Below are positions 46,746 through 56,887 of a DNA stretch of 64,000 nucleotides, piece after piece. A model generated the notes under the pieces. It ran no database searches and had not been told where the DNA came from. It worked only from the letters and a program-made list of their open reading frames with translations. The position numbers and the translations under genes were made by a program. Location: NCBI GenBank assembly GCA_003049485.1, contig PYST01000002.1, positions 62,001 through 126,000 of the forward strand, given 5' to 3'. The DNA is from Ophioceras dolichostomum (lineage: Eukaryota > Ascomycota > Sordariomycetes > Magnaporthales > Ophioceraceae). How positions within the stretch are numbered: position 1 is the first letter of the stretch; the number at the start of each line of letters is the position of its first letter.

Positions 46746-47919
46746 ATGGGTTCAACAGACACTCCGCCCAAGATCGGAATCCTCTCCGTTGGAGATATGG
46801 GGGTCGGCATAGCTCGACTGCTCATTGCTAAGGGCTTCATTGTAGCAACGAACTGCAAGGGCAGAAGGTAAGCAAAATTGCGTGAGGGGTTGGAAGCCCG
46901 TGGAGTCCAAACATGCGGGCTATATAGGTACCTCAGACTTACACCACTCACCAACCACTGAGTCATACAGCCAAGACACCATCGACAGAGCCAAAGCCGC
47001 GCAGGTCCGCGTGCTAGAGACCGACGCCGAGCTCGTCGACTTCTGCGATGTGATCCTCTCTGTCGTCCCCCCTCGCGACGCAGCCGACACGGCCCAGCGA
47101 GTGGTGGACGCCCTCGCCCTCGCGCCCGTCTCCGCCTCAGATGAACCAAAAAGGGGTGACGAAGGCGGTCGGCCCCCCCTCTTCTTCGCAGACATGAACG
47201 CCATCTCACCCGCGACCTGCCGGCGCATCGCGGAAACCGTCATCGCCGCGTCGCGGGCCCCCATCCATTTCATCGACGGGTGCATCCTCGGCGGACCCCC
47301 CACCCTCAAGCCCAAGGACTCCCCGCCGACCGACTCGGCCGTGGCCTGGACCATAGACGCCCCCGACGGTAGCGGCTGGACGCTCCCCTTGATGCCCACC
47401 TCAGGCCCCCACTCCCTCGCCTCCTCCCTCCCCTCCTACCCGCCATCCTGGGGCCCTCAGCTCGAGTCCTCCCTCCGCGCTCGTCACATCTCCCCCTCGA
47501 TTGGCGCCGCGTCCGGCCTGAAGATGTGCTTCGCCTCGCTCAGCAAGGGGTTCAGCGCCATCGCCGTGCAGGCCTTCACGACGGCGCACCGGCTCGGCGT
47601 CCTGGGCGACCTGCGGTCCGTGCTGGCGGAGCTGAGCCCGGAGCGCGCCCGGCGGGCGGAGGCCGCCGTGGTCGGCATGACCCCCAAGGCGTACCGCTGG
47701 GTGCGAGAGATGGAGGAGATCAGCGACACGCACTCGGCAGACGGCGGGTTCGAGCCCGAGTTGATGTTCCGAGGCGCGGCGGGCGTGTTCCGCGCCGTGG
47801 CGGAGGACGCTGTGCTGGGACAGGAGAAGATCGGGAGTCGTAAGCGGGGGCTGACGGTCGAGGATTTCGCGGCTGCGATGAGCGAGGGTGTCGATCGAAA
47901 GAGGAAGAAGACGGACTGA
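46746..47919 (+). CDS. 6-phosphogluconate dehydrogenase-like protein with DUF1932 C-terminus
   Basis: Two exons (46746-46867, 46971-47919) encode 356 residues. An N-terminal Rossmann fold (KIGILSVGDMGVGIARLL, with the GxxxxGxMGxGxA pattern of the 3-hydroxyisobutyrate/6-phosphogluconate dehydrogenase superfamily) binds NAD(P). VILSVVPPRDAADTA and FADMNAISPATCRRI are the matching substrate-proximal segments, and FIDGCILGGPP corresponds to the usual DGPVSGG-like loop. The C-terminal half (ASGLKMCFASLSKGFSAIAV, with the Lys at the position of the family catalytic Lys) fits the DUF1932 domain. The substrate cannot be read from sequence. The intron (103 bp, phase 2) separates the nucleotide-binding turn from the rest. 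Confidence 0.85.
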
Positions 47920-48186
47920 GCAAACGAGACGACGTCGGGGTCTCATGAAAACGGCAGAATGGAGCAGCTCCTTTCAGCCTCAACATGGGCGTTTCTTTTC
48001 CCCTGCTAGATGAGATTTGAACACATATGTTTGGCTCCCAGATTTGACCTTATCTACACCTACATACATCTGGAGACAAAGGGAAAAGCCCTTGTTCGAT
48101 CTATCGTTTGATGATATGATACTTGCTCGCTTGCCTTCCTCGAGCTGCCAGAGTGAGAGTAGCAACCATCAAGCCGCACGCCTTAT

Positions 48187-50020
48187 TCATGCAATCATAT
48201 CAATGTCGTCATCGCCAGGATGAGCAGCAGCCGCGCCAGCCGCCTGCCCTGCGCCGTTCGTGCCCGCGCCAGCCGTGGTGTTCCCTCCACTAAAGTAGTT
48301 GTCCATCTCGGCGTCGAGCTCTTCCTGCGTCTTCCGGGGCCGAGCATCGCGGCCACGGCCTCGCCCTCCCTCTTCGCCGCCGCCACGTTGCTGATCACGC
48401 TGCTCTCGCTCCCGCTCCCGCCTGGCTCCGGGACGACGGCCGCCCGTCCGGCGCGAGCGCGCATACGGACTACGTGAGCGCGAGGACCTAGCGCCGCCGG
48501 GAACGTACCTATCGATTCCCTTCCGTGCCGCCGCCGCAGTCTCCTCGTCGGGGCCGCGTTCAGGGGAGAGTGACCGGTTCCGGCCCGCGGGGACGGTTAT
48601 TCGCTCGGCAAGAGGCCGGCCCGGCTTTACAGCGGTGTCGAACGGGTTCCGGGCGGCGCGGGAGGGCCCGGAGGGTATGATGGTGAGCTTGATCGGTTGA
48701 CCTGGATGAAATGCGTTTTGTGAGTAGAGTAGTTCCGCATCGATCGTAAGGAATGAGGTACAATCACGTACCGGCTGCGTTCGCTCCGTTAAACTCGTCC
48801 ACAGCACGACGTGCATCTTGGTAGCGGTCGTAGACAACGAACGCGGTGCCGTCGGAGCGGCCAGAGCGGTCGTAGCGGAGCTCAAAGCTCAGGACTTTGC
48901 CGACGCCGCGGAAAAGCCCCTGAAGGTCCCCCTCAGTAAGTTCGTAGTGGATATTCTCGACGCGAATCTTGGTGCCCTGAGTACTTCTACACATAGATGA
49001 GTGTGAGTAACACGACACTGCATGGAGAGGCGGAGACTTGAGCCTCGAGGTGTGGGAAAGTCTGGGAAATGAGCAGGACATACTCTAGCTCCTGTTCCTG
49101 CTCCTGCTCCGGAGAATCTCGTCGTCGGCGAGGATGCCGTCCGCGACGTGATTCTAATCAGAAATGAGTCAGCAACGGCGGGTTGGCTGGACGCCTAGAT
49201 GTAAAGGAAGGTGAACGCGATGCAACGCACCGCTGTCTTCGAATCTGTCGTGCACCCATTCGCTAGAAAAGGTTGTCAAGTCAGCACGAGCCGTAGGGGA
49301 TCAGCAGGTTGCATCCCACCTACGAATCTAGGTTCCGAGGTTCGTCGCGGTATGACTAGTCCGTTGGCGCGGAAGCGAAGATGGCAGAGGGATCTCGTTA
49401 GCTGAGGTTAAATCGTTTGTTGAGGCGTCGCCTCTGCTCACCACCGCTCCTCCCCTGACTGTAGGTCGTGCGTGATTCGAGCTCGGCAAGTCGAACTTTG
49501 ATCGCTTCGGAGATGCGACGAAAGATTCAAGACAGCCAGCCGTGAGGCGGGGCGATCGAGCAGAAAGAGGTGGCAGGCATTGAGAGGGAAGAAGTGCGGA
49601 TGGTTTAAACCTGGTATCGATGCAGAGTAGGAGAAAGGATCCTGTCAAAGCCGAGGCTTCACCAAACGCAGTGAGAGAGAACAAGAGCAAGGCGCAAGCA
49701 GAGCTGGGGAGCACGACGAACCTTTCTGATCCCATCACGAGGATACTCCTGCCTCTCACGTCTCGGTCCATCTCCACGAGGGCCACGAGAGCCGCGAGGA
49801 CCACGAGAGCCCCGCGAGCCGCCATTCTTGGTCTACCGAAGAGGCGTGGGTGTCAGTGAAGACCAGGCTTCGGTTTGTGGGGATTGTTCGCGTTTGAGCT
49901 TCTTCGTGAAGCTCTGCTTCGACACACTCGAGCTAATGCAGCGCCGCATGTCAGGAATCCACGAAGCGAGTAACGACTAACCTGGCGCTCTGCGAGAATC
50001 TCGTCGAGGCTGCGATCCAT
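48187..50020 (-). CDS. Yra1/ALY-like RRM mRNA export protein, seven exons
   Basis: Seven exons on the minus strand (50020-49982, 49832-49722, 49355-49324, 49262-49231, 49153-49084, 48986-48772, 48701-48187) sum to 338 codons with every junction in phase. The N-terminus MDRSLDEILAERQ is the conserved REF/ALY N-box that contacts the Mex67 export receptor or Sub2 helicase. RG-rich sequence (SRGSRGPRGSRGPRGDG) and then SEWVHDRFED follow. The single RRM is IRVENIHYELTEGDLQGLF...GTAFVVYDRYQDARRAVDEF. An Arg/Ser-rich tail ends with the FoP-type motif KTQEELDAEMDNYF. Exons 1, 3 and 4 are only 39, 32 and 32 nt long. Exon 2 could start six bases later with no frame change. This protein probably packages nuclear mRNA for export. 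Confidence 0.85.
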
Positions 50021-51052
50021 GTTGTGCAGTTCAATTGGACAGCCTTAACAGGTTCTGAGTCCGGAATAGTTGACAAGCTGCCAGGTCAAAGGTGATGAAA
50101 GAATACTTGTGTTTTGGCTGAACCAACTACTGGTGGTTGGGGAGTGCTTGTCAGCAATGCCACAGAACTGTCGAGTTCACGAGTGGGGCCAAGCAAGAAG
50201 ACCTTTCACAACCCAACGAACAAGGCGAGGAGGGGGGTCTGTGCTCCTCAGCCTTGCATTTCCACAGAGCCGTTGAAGATCATGTAATTTGGCATTGATT
50301 AAATTCATAGCAGATTTCTGAAGAACAGCCCTAGACTATTTTTGTTCTATAAAGAGTATGGTCGAGGTAAATAGATCGTCAATAGGAGATCACAGCCTGA
50401 GCGAATTGGGACCGCCTTAGTGCGTAGTGCACCCCATCCAAGCACCCAAGCCACAGACTGAGACAGCTTATTCCATTCTCACAACACATCAGATATCACA
50501 TTACAATGAAAGACTCGAGCCACCAAGCAGACGAGATGTTTTAGAAACGAGATTCATCGAGAGAGTTGCCTAAGAAATACCTAGGTGAGAACCAGTTACA
50601 GAAAAGATGACGGGGGAAAACACGAGGCGAGAACGAAACTCGGGAAAAACCGCAGATCCTGCCTATTATCTTTGGGGCAAGAAAGCACCAAAACACCTTT
50701 CCGCGAAAAGAAATTAAGGTGTAGTTAGTAGACAGGGAGCGGCCAGACCTTCCAAATGCAAACCACTTTTTTGTTTCGAATGGACCACTTCTCAACAGAG
50801 TTGCAGGAAAATGCCAGAGAGGAAAACCCAGCAGCAGCGGAAACTCAAAAGAAGACACGCAACTCCTCCCTCCCTTCTATCGAGCAGCTCAACACACGGA
50901 AGCTCCAAACTTGGGTTAAAAATGGGCGAGGAGGTGATGGGGTGAAGACGGAAGTGAGGGTAATGAGAAGAGAAAATACACACACAACAGTCAGAGGCGG
51001 AGGAGAGCTGTGGCGTGTGTCTTTAGCGAGGCGATCGATGTCTTGGTGTACC
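50021..51052. other. intergenic region, 1 kb, nothing recognised
   Basis: The promoter of the Yra1-like gene and the long 3' region of the eIF4A gene. No supported gene or repeat. Confidence 0.5.
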
Positions 51053-52749
51053 TTAGATCAGGTCGGCCACGTTCATCGGCATCTCTTCGATCTGGGTGCT
51101 GTAGAACTGCTCGATCTCGCGCATCATGCGGACGTCCTCGGCGGTGACGAAGTTGATGGCGACACCCTTCCGGCCGAAACGACCGCCACGGCCGATGCGG
51201 TGGATGTAGTTCTCGCGGTTGGAGGGGAGGTCATAGTTGATGACCAGCGAAACCTGCTGGACATCAATACCACGCGCCAGAAGGTCGGTGGCGATGAGGA
51301 CACGGGAGGAGCCGGACCGGAACTCCTTCATAATCAGGTCACGTTGGGCCTGGTCCATATCTCCGTGCATGGCGGAGACGGTGAAGTCACGAGATGTAAG
51401 CTTGTCGGTAAGCCAGTCGACCTTCCGGCGCGTGTTGCAGAAGATGACGGCCTGCGTGATGGTGACGGTCTCGTATAGGTCAGAGAGAGTATCGAGCTTC
51501 CACTCCTCCTTCTCGACGGCAATGTAGAACTGCTTGATACCCTCCAGGGTAAGCTCGTCCTTCTTGACCAGAATGCGAACGGGGTCGCGCATGAACTTGG
51601 TCGTGACCTCAAGCACGTCCTGGGGCATGGTGGCCGAGAGAAGGACGACCTGAGTGGACTGCGGGAGCAGCTGGAAGATGTCGTAGATTTGCTCGGTGAA
51701 ACCGCGCTATTCGTGATAACGCCAGGTTAGCAGGCATAGAAGCGAGCGACAGGCAGAACAAAGGGCGAGCGAGTGAGTGGCGCAGGGCGGGGACGGGGAT
51801 AGAGGGCCACAGCGTACCGAGAGCATCTCGTCAGCCTCATCCAGGACGAACATCTTCATGGCGTCTGTCTTGAGGAACCGGCGCTGGACCATGTCGAGGA
51901 CACGGCCGGGAGTGCCAACCACAACCTGGGGGCCATCCTGGAGAGCCTTCATGTCATCGCGGACGCTGGTGCCACCAATGCAAGCGTGGCATTCGACGTT
52001 CATGAAGTCGCCAATAGCGACCACAACCTTCTGGATCTGTTGCGCAAGCTCGCGAGTGGGCGCAAGGATCAGGGCCTGGCACTGCTTGAGGTTGGAGTCG
52101 ATCTTCTGCAGGACCGAGATGGAGAACGTGGCAGTCTTGCCGGTGCCGGACTGCGCCTGGGCGATAACATCATGGCCTGTGGAGCGGCGATAAGGATAAG
52201 GGTGTCAGAGCGTCGAGGTTCTGGCGAAAAAAAGAAAAAAAAAGTTGAGGGAATTGGGGTCATAGTCTTCTTGTTCGCACGTACCCTTGATGACGGGCAT
52301 GATGGCACGCTGCTGAATAGCAGACGGGCGCTCGAAGCCATAGGCGTAGATGCCTTAAAGAAATAGCGGAAAACAGCGTCAGCATCATCGACCTGCCGAT
52401 AACCGGGGCAAATCTGCGCATGCCACTCTTTTCTCACCTCGGAGCAGCTCCGACTTCAGGTTCATCTCATCAAATGAGTCGACGGTCTCGTCGTAGTTGG
52501 ACTCGATTTGCCCTGTCAATTCCGAAGTCTGTTAGCTGTGTCTTGCAAAATAGGCAAAGAGACGCTGTTGGTGGTGGCCATTTCGAGGCTGGAGAAAGAG
52601 CAGGAGCCGGTGAGAGCGAGCGAAGGGTAACCGAGCGAACGCCGGCCGCCTCTGCGCTCAAGCCGGAAGGGGGAAAGAGAAGCGTCTTGATAAGAGTCTG
52701 AGAACGACTTACCCTCGGGGACATCCTCGAGTCCCTTGTCGGTAGCCAT
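51053..52749 (-). CDS. tif1: translation initiation factor eIF4A (DEAD-box RNA helicase)
   Basis: Five exons on the minus strand (52749-52713, 52512-52438, 52353-52285, 52176-51818, 51706-51053) encode 397 residues, the usual eIF4A length. The protein unwinds mRNA 5' leaders as part of eIF4F. All DEAD-box motifs are present: Q motif (GFERPSAIQQRAI), I (AQSGTGKT), Ia (PTRELAQQ), Ib (TPGR), II (DEAD), III (SAT), IV (VIFCNTRRKVD), V (ARGIDV) and VI (HRIGRGGR). The C-terminus NVADLI is typical of eIF4A and separates it from the eIF4A-III/Fal1 branch, which ends differently. The first four exons are short and crowd the 5' half; introns are 200, 84, 108 and 111 bp. Confidence 0.97.
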
Positions 52750-53668
52750 ATTCGCGGTTGGGCGTCGAGGGAATTTCTAGATCACAAGCCCTGCTTGAGA
52801 TCTAGAAAGACAATGGTTGTTGGTTAGAGAGAGTATGTGGGGCTTTCTCGTGCCAGAGAAGCGAAATCTGCGCAGCGGTGTCGAGAAGACAACAGAAGCT
52901 GCGTATTAATGCGAAGAGAAAATAGATTCAAGACTCTCGCTAAATGGAGAGTCGGAATCTATACCCGGTTTTGTGGAATTTGTGATGTGTCCTGTTGGAT
53001 TGGTGGTTGGTGGGAGAGATCGAGGAGGCAAGAGAGAAGAAAAAAATTTGGGTTGCGAACAAGATATATCCAGTGAGCCTCTCAGAAGAGGCGAGAAGGT
53101 GGGGCGAGCCAGTGGGTGGTGGATAGGGCACGGCGGTCCATAGGATTGACCCCGCCAAAATGTCGAGTCGCAAAAAGTTCAGGACAGGAAAAAATTTGTG
53201 CCTTGTCTCCCGCGTGGGAGCCCCACTCCCCAAACATCGGATGTTGAAACTTTTTTTTTTCCCCTCTGAGTTTTCCCGGCTTGAACTTCCATGGAAAAAG
53301 GAAGCAAATATGACTTACTCGGCTCGTCATGCTTGTAACCATCGTACCTAGAGCCCAGAGGTTCCAATTACCCTCCATCGCGTAGCGGAGGGAGATGTCA
53401 GCTCGGGTTCGTTCTTGAGTCACCACCTCTCCCGTGAGTCCCGTATCGCCCCTTTTTGGCAAGGTTGCGAGGCGCAAGCCAAGAGAGCTCTCCAGTTTCG
53501 GGCAAAAGAAAGACTCAACTGCCTACCACAACGACAACGAACCTAACATACGGTTCGTCCTCCACAAAACAGTCACACCTCTTTATACAACAGTAGAGAG
53601 ATATGTGAAAGCCGGCTCCTCGTCTTTATGATTACTAGCTCTGAGTGTGACTCAAGGCCCCCTCGACC
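52750..53668. other. divergent promoter region (eIF4A and JmjC protein)
   Basis: About 920 bases between divergent genes. A poly-T run followed by CCCC (near 53,251-53,262) and pyrimidine-rich stretches are present. No supported gene. Confidence 0.5.
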
Positions 53669-55418
53669 ATGATCCAGTCTGCGACTATTGACTACAGCAA
53701 CACCACCACATCTGATGCCAGATCTGGAAAGTTGCAACTCCTCGGTCAGATCGCCGAGCCGCCTTACACCAATGGGAATGCCAATGGGAATGGCACTGCC
53801 ATAGACGGGGGTAGTGGGGGAGTTGACTCACTCGAGTCGCCATGTCACCCCCTGGGAATCAAGCCCCTCGGCAATCAATACTTCGTCTTGACAACGGCCA
53901 ACGCGCGGAGGAACATCTCAGTCTTCGGCACCCTCCCGGATGAAGCTTTGATGATCCTGCTCGAGCATCTCGACCCACAATCTCTTCGGGCTTTGGGGTC
54001 TACGTCAAGGTTCTTGTTTGGCTTTTGCCACTCAGACGAACTATGGAAGCCGTTGTTGATCCAGTAAGTTTGGCCTCTCGAACGTGACATCCCTGAGTTC
54101 GGTTGACACCTGTCGTCTGCCCCTCCTGTTCCTAGGCGTCTTGGGGAGTCGTCTTCCGGGTACTCCGTGGAGCCCAGTCTGTGTCTAGGGTTCCGGCTTG
54201 CTGCATACCATGCGTTGTTAACATCAATGTTGGCGTAGGTCTCTCGAGAACAACCCTCGGCCCCTAAAATGGCGCGGCTCCTGGAGGTCGAGCATGCTTG
54301 GACTGCCAGAGCAGGAAAGAGCCCAGCTGGACTGCAGTAACATTTTTTCGGATGTCCTGCACCGCCCATACGTCTGTAGCCACATCTCCCTAGAGCAGTA
54401 TGCTTCTGGGATCCCTGAGGCAAATCAGATCCGCCGCTTGCCCAACCTCATATATACGGAGTTCGAGGAGAAATGGAGTAGTACTCCTTTTGTGCTCACC
54501 GAAGTCGTTCCTTCCTGGCCAGTATATGGCCAGTGGACGCTGAACACACTCCTTGAAACCTATCCAGAGGTCAGCTTCCGAGCCGAGGCTGTAGACTGGC
54601 CGTTCTCAACGTATCATCGATACATGAGTGACACCCAGGACGAGAGCCCACTTTACCTCTTTGACAAGGACTTCGCCGAGAAGATGGCCATCACTGTTGG
54701 CCAGGGGAAGGAGGGGACGGCATACTGGAAGCCGGAGTGCTTTGGGCCGGACCTGTTCGAGCTCCTAGGAACCGAGAGACCAGCGCATCGTTGGCTGATC
54801 ATCGGCCCGAAGCGGAGCGGCTCGACCTTCCACAAGGACCCCAACGCGACAAGCGCTTGGAACGCCGTGATTCAGGGGGCGAAGTACTGGATCATGTTCC
54901 CTCCCACGGCGACGGTGCCGGGTGTGTATGTCTCTGAGGATGGAGGAGAGGTCACCAGTCCGCTCAGCATTGCGGAGTGGCTCTTGGGTTTCCACGCGGA
55001 AGCACGCAAGCTCCCAGGCTGTATCGAGGGGGTCTGCCAGGCGGGAGAGATCCTGCATGTTCCTAGCGGCTGGTGGCATCTGGTAGTGAACCTGGAAAAC
55101 GGGATCGCCCTGACCCAGAACTTCGTGCCGAAGTCCCACCTGTCAGATGCCCTTGGCTTCCTCCGGGATAAGTCAGATCAGATCAGCGGCTTCAAGGCGG
55201 ACGTCGACGACGCGTTTGGTCTATTCCAGCAACGGCTTCAGGCTGAGCATCCCGACATGCTCCAGTGGGCGCTTGATGAGTTGGAACTTGTGAGTGCGCG
55301 GAAAAAGAGGAAATGGGACGCCATTCTTGGGGTCGGCGGCGAAGAAGAGGAGGGCAGGAATGGTGGTGGGTTCTCCTTCGGCTTTGGAGGGGGGGATGAT
55401 GACGAGGAGATTCCCTAG
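53669..55418 (+). CDS. F-box plus JmjC-domain oxygenase, JMJD6-like
   Basis: Two exons (53669-54063, 54239-55418) encode 524 residues. An F-box-like segment lies at about residues 90-130 (FGTLPDEALMILLEHLDPQSLRALGSTSRFLFGF). The JmjC domain follows with the Fe(II) facial triad His330-x-Asp332 in STFHKDPNATSAWNAVIQG and His412 in LHVPSGWWHLVVN. The HKDP..TSAWN..I.G pattern is that of JMJD6/phosphatidylserine-receptor-type lysyl hydroxylases. After it comes a Lys/Arg run (SARKKRKWDAI) and a Gly/Glu-rich acidic end. Known JMJD6 enzymes use 2-oxoglutarate and O2 to hydroxylate lysines in splicing proteins; substrate here is unknown. The 175-bp intron joins in phase 2. Confidence 0.9.
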
Positions 55419-56887
55419 GTGCAAAGTAAATCCGCAACGAGGAGTCGCGTCTCTGCACCCATGAATGTTGGGGGCTACAGGTTGCGTGCAGCGTGGGGTG
55501 TGGGAAAGAGTCATCCAGATCAGGTTACCAACCTCGACCTGGAAGGTCTTTGGCTGCACTCGTACCTGTAGATAGTGCAGGCGAGGTAACTGCGTAGCCC
55601 CTTTTCAGCCGTGACAACTTTGTCAATTTCTCATTCCTCCCACCCTACCTGTATTCACATTAGCAACAGGTGTCTGCGAGCATTCCGCAACAGAGTAGAA
55701 ATGGCTTAACTGGGATAGAAAGTTTCTTTATCTAGCCACAATTCAAATGGCGCATGGCACCAGGCATGGCGCGAACTATGAATTGAGGGATGAGGCATGT
55801 CAACAAATGATTGGCGCGCAGACCTTGTCGCACACATGCCAGCATCCCTGCTGTTCTTGCTGTTGGTGCTCCATTTCAGGCGCAAACAAAGAGAGTCGAG
55901 AGCCAGGCAGGTGCTGGGGGGCAGAGGTTCATCAATGACCTGCGTGACCCCACGCTGGAGGCTGGGATTGAACCCCGGGCATTGTTTGATTGGCCTTTCC
56001 CTCGTCACCGCCCACATCGGGGTTTCAACACCACCACTTGGACTCGACTCCGCTATCAACGGGTTGTATGTTCATTGCTTGCAACTCAGCTCACAACGTG
56101 ACTCGATCGACCCCTTTCAATTCAACCAATTACTTGCTTTTCCGTCCTGCTCGATCATCACACGCGGTCTCTTCGACGGCGAGACACTGCCACTCTCTAG
56201 AAGTATTGGCACTTTCTTGTGAACAGCAGCATGTCAGCCTCCGCCTTCGTTTATGTCCGAAAACCCAAGATGACACCATGCTTCTAGGCGGCCCTTTTGA
56301 AACTTCGAAACCTGTGCGACTCTGACGGCGACTGGCTGGGTTGTTCCGTCCGCCATCTTGTCCCGTTGCCTGGTTTTGCCTTGCCTGGTTTGACAGGCGG
56401 ACACGCGCTCGCTCCCTCTTTACATCAGCACCAGCTCGCTCCGAAATTAGCCCATCAGCCCGCCCGCGTGGAGGGGACATCATCACCACTTACCTGACAC
56501 AGACAACCGTCGTCTGCGCCGCTCCCTTCGCTCTCTCCGGCCGCCACCGCAACCGGCGTACTCTCCCCACTGCTCACTACCTCCTCACGAATTCTCCTGT
56601 TACTTAACAACCCTCACCCACTCGAGTGGCTCACCACCCTTTCTCACACACCATCGATCCCCCGACGCCGCCATTTATGACTATCTTCAACGCCGCCCGC
56701 ACCCCACGCTCCAAGTTCTTGTTGCTACTAGACCGGAATCGTCATCCCTCACCACCATTACCACCACCACCACCGCCACCGCGTCTTTTCCAACCCCCAC
56801 CTCCATAATCTCACGGCTACCACCATTCCCACCCGTTTAGACTCGATATACGCCACATTCGCAACCCGCACAGATCACACGACAACG
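55419..56887. other. intergenic region, 1.5 kb, including a pyrimidine-rich leader
   Basis: This is the 3' region of the JmjC gene and the promoter/leader of the CCCH-Smr gene. CT- and CCA-rich sequence between about 56,500 and 56,880 resembles a long fungal 5' UTR. A CCGGGGTTCAATCCC on the minus strand near 55,975 mimics a tRNA B box but is not part of a cloverleaf. Confidence 0.5.

Noticed and set aside
49328..49825. 165-codon minus-strand frame between exons 2 and 3 of the Yra1-like gene
   Set aside because: It reads across exon 2 in the wrong register and through the 366-bp intron; the in-phase exon chain explains the region better.
55940..55995. CCGGGGTTCAATCCC on the minus strand, resembling a tRNA T-arm/B box
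   Set aside because: The T-stem does not pair properly and no A box, anticodon arm or acceptor stem can be found at the right spacing.
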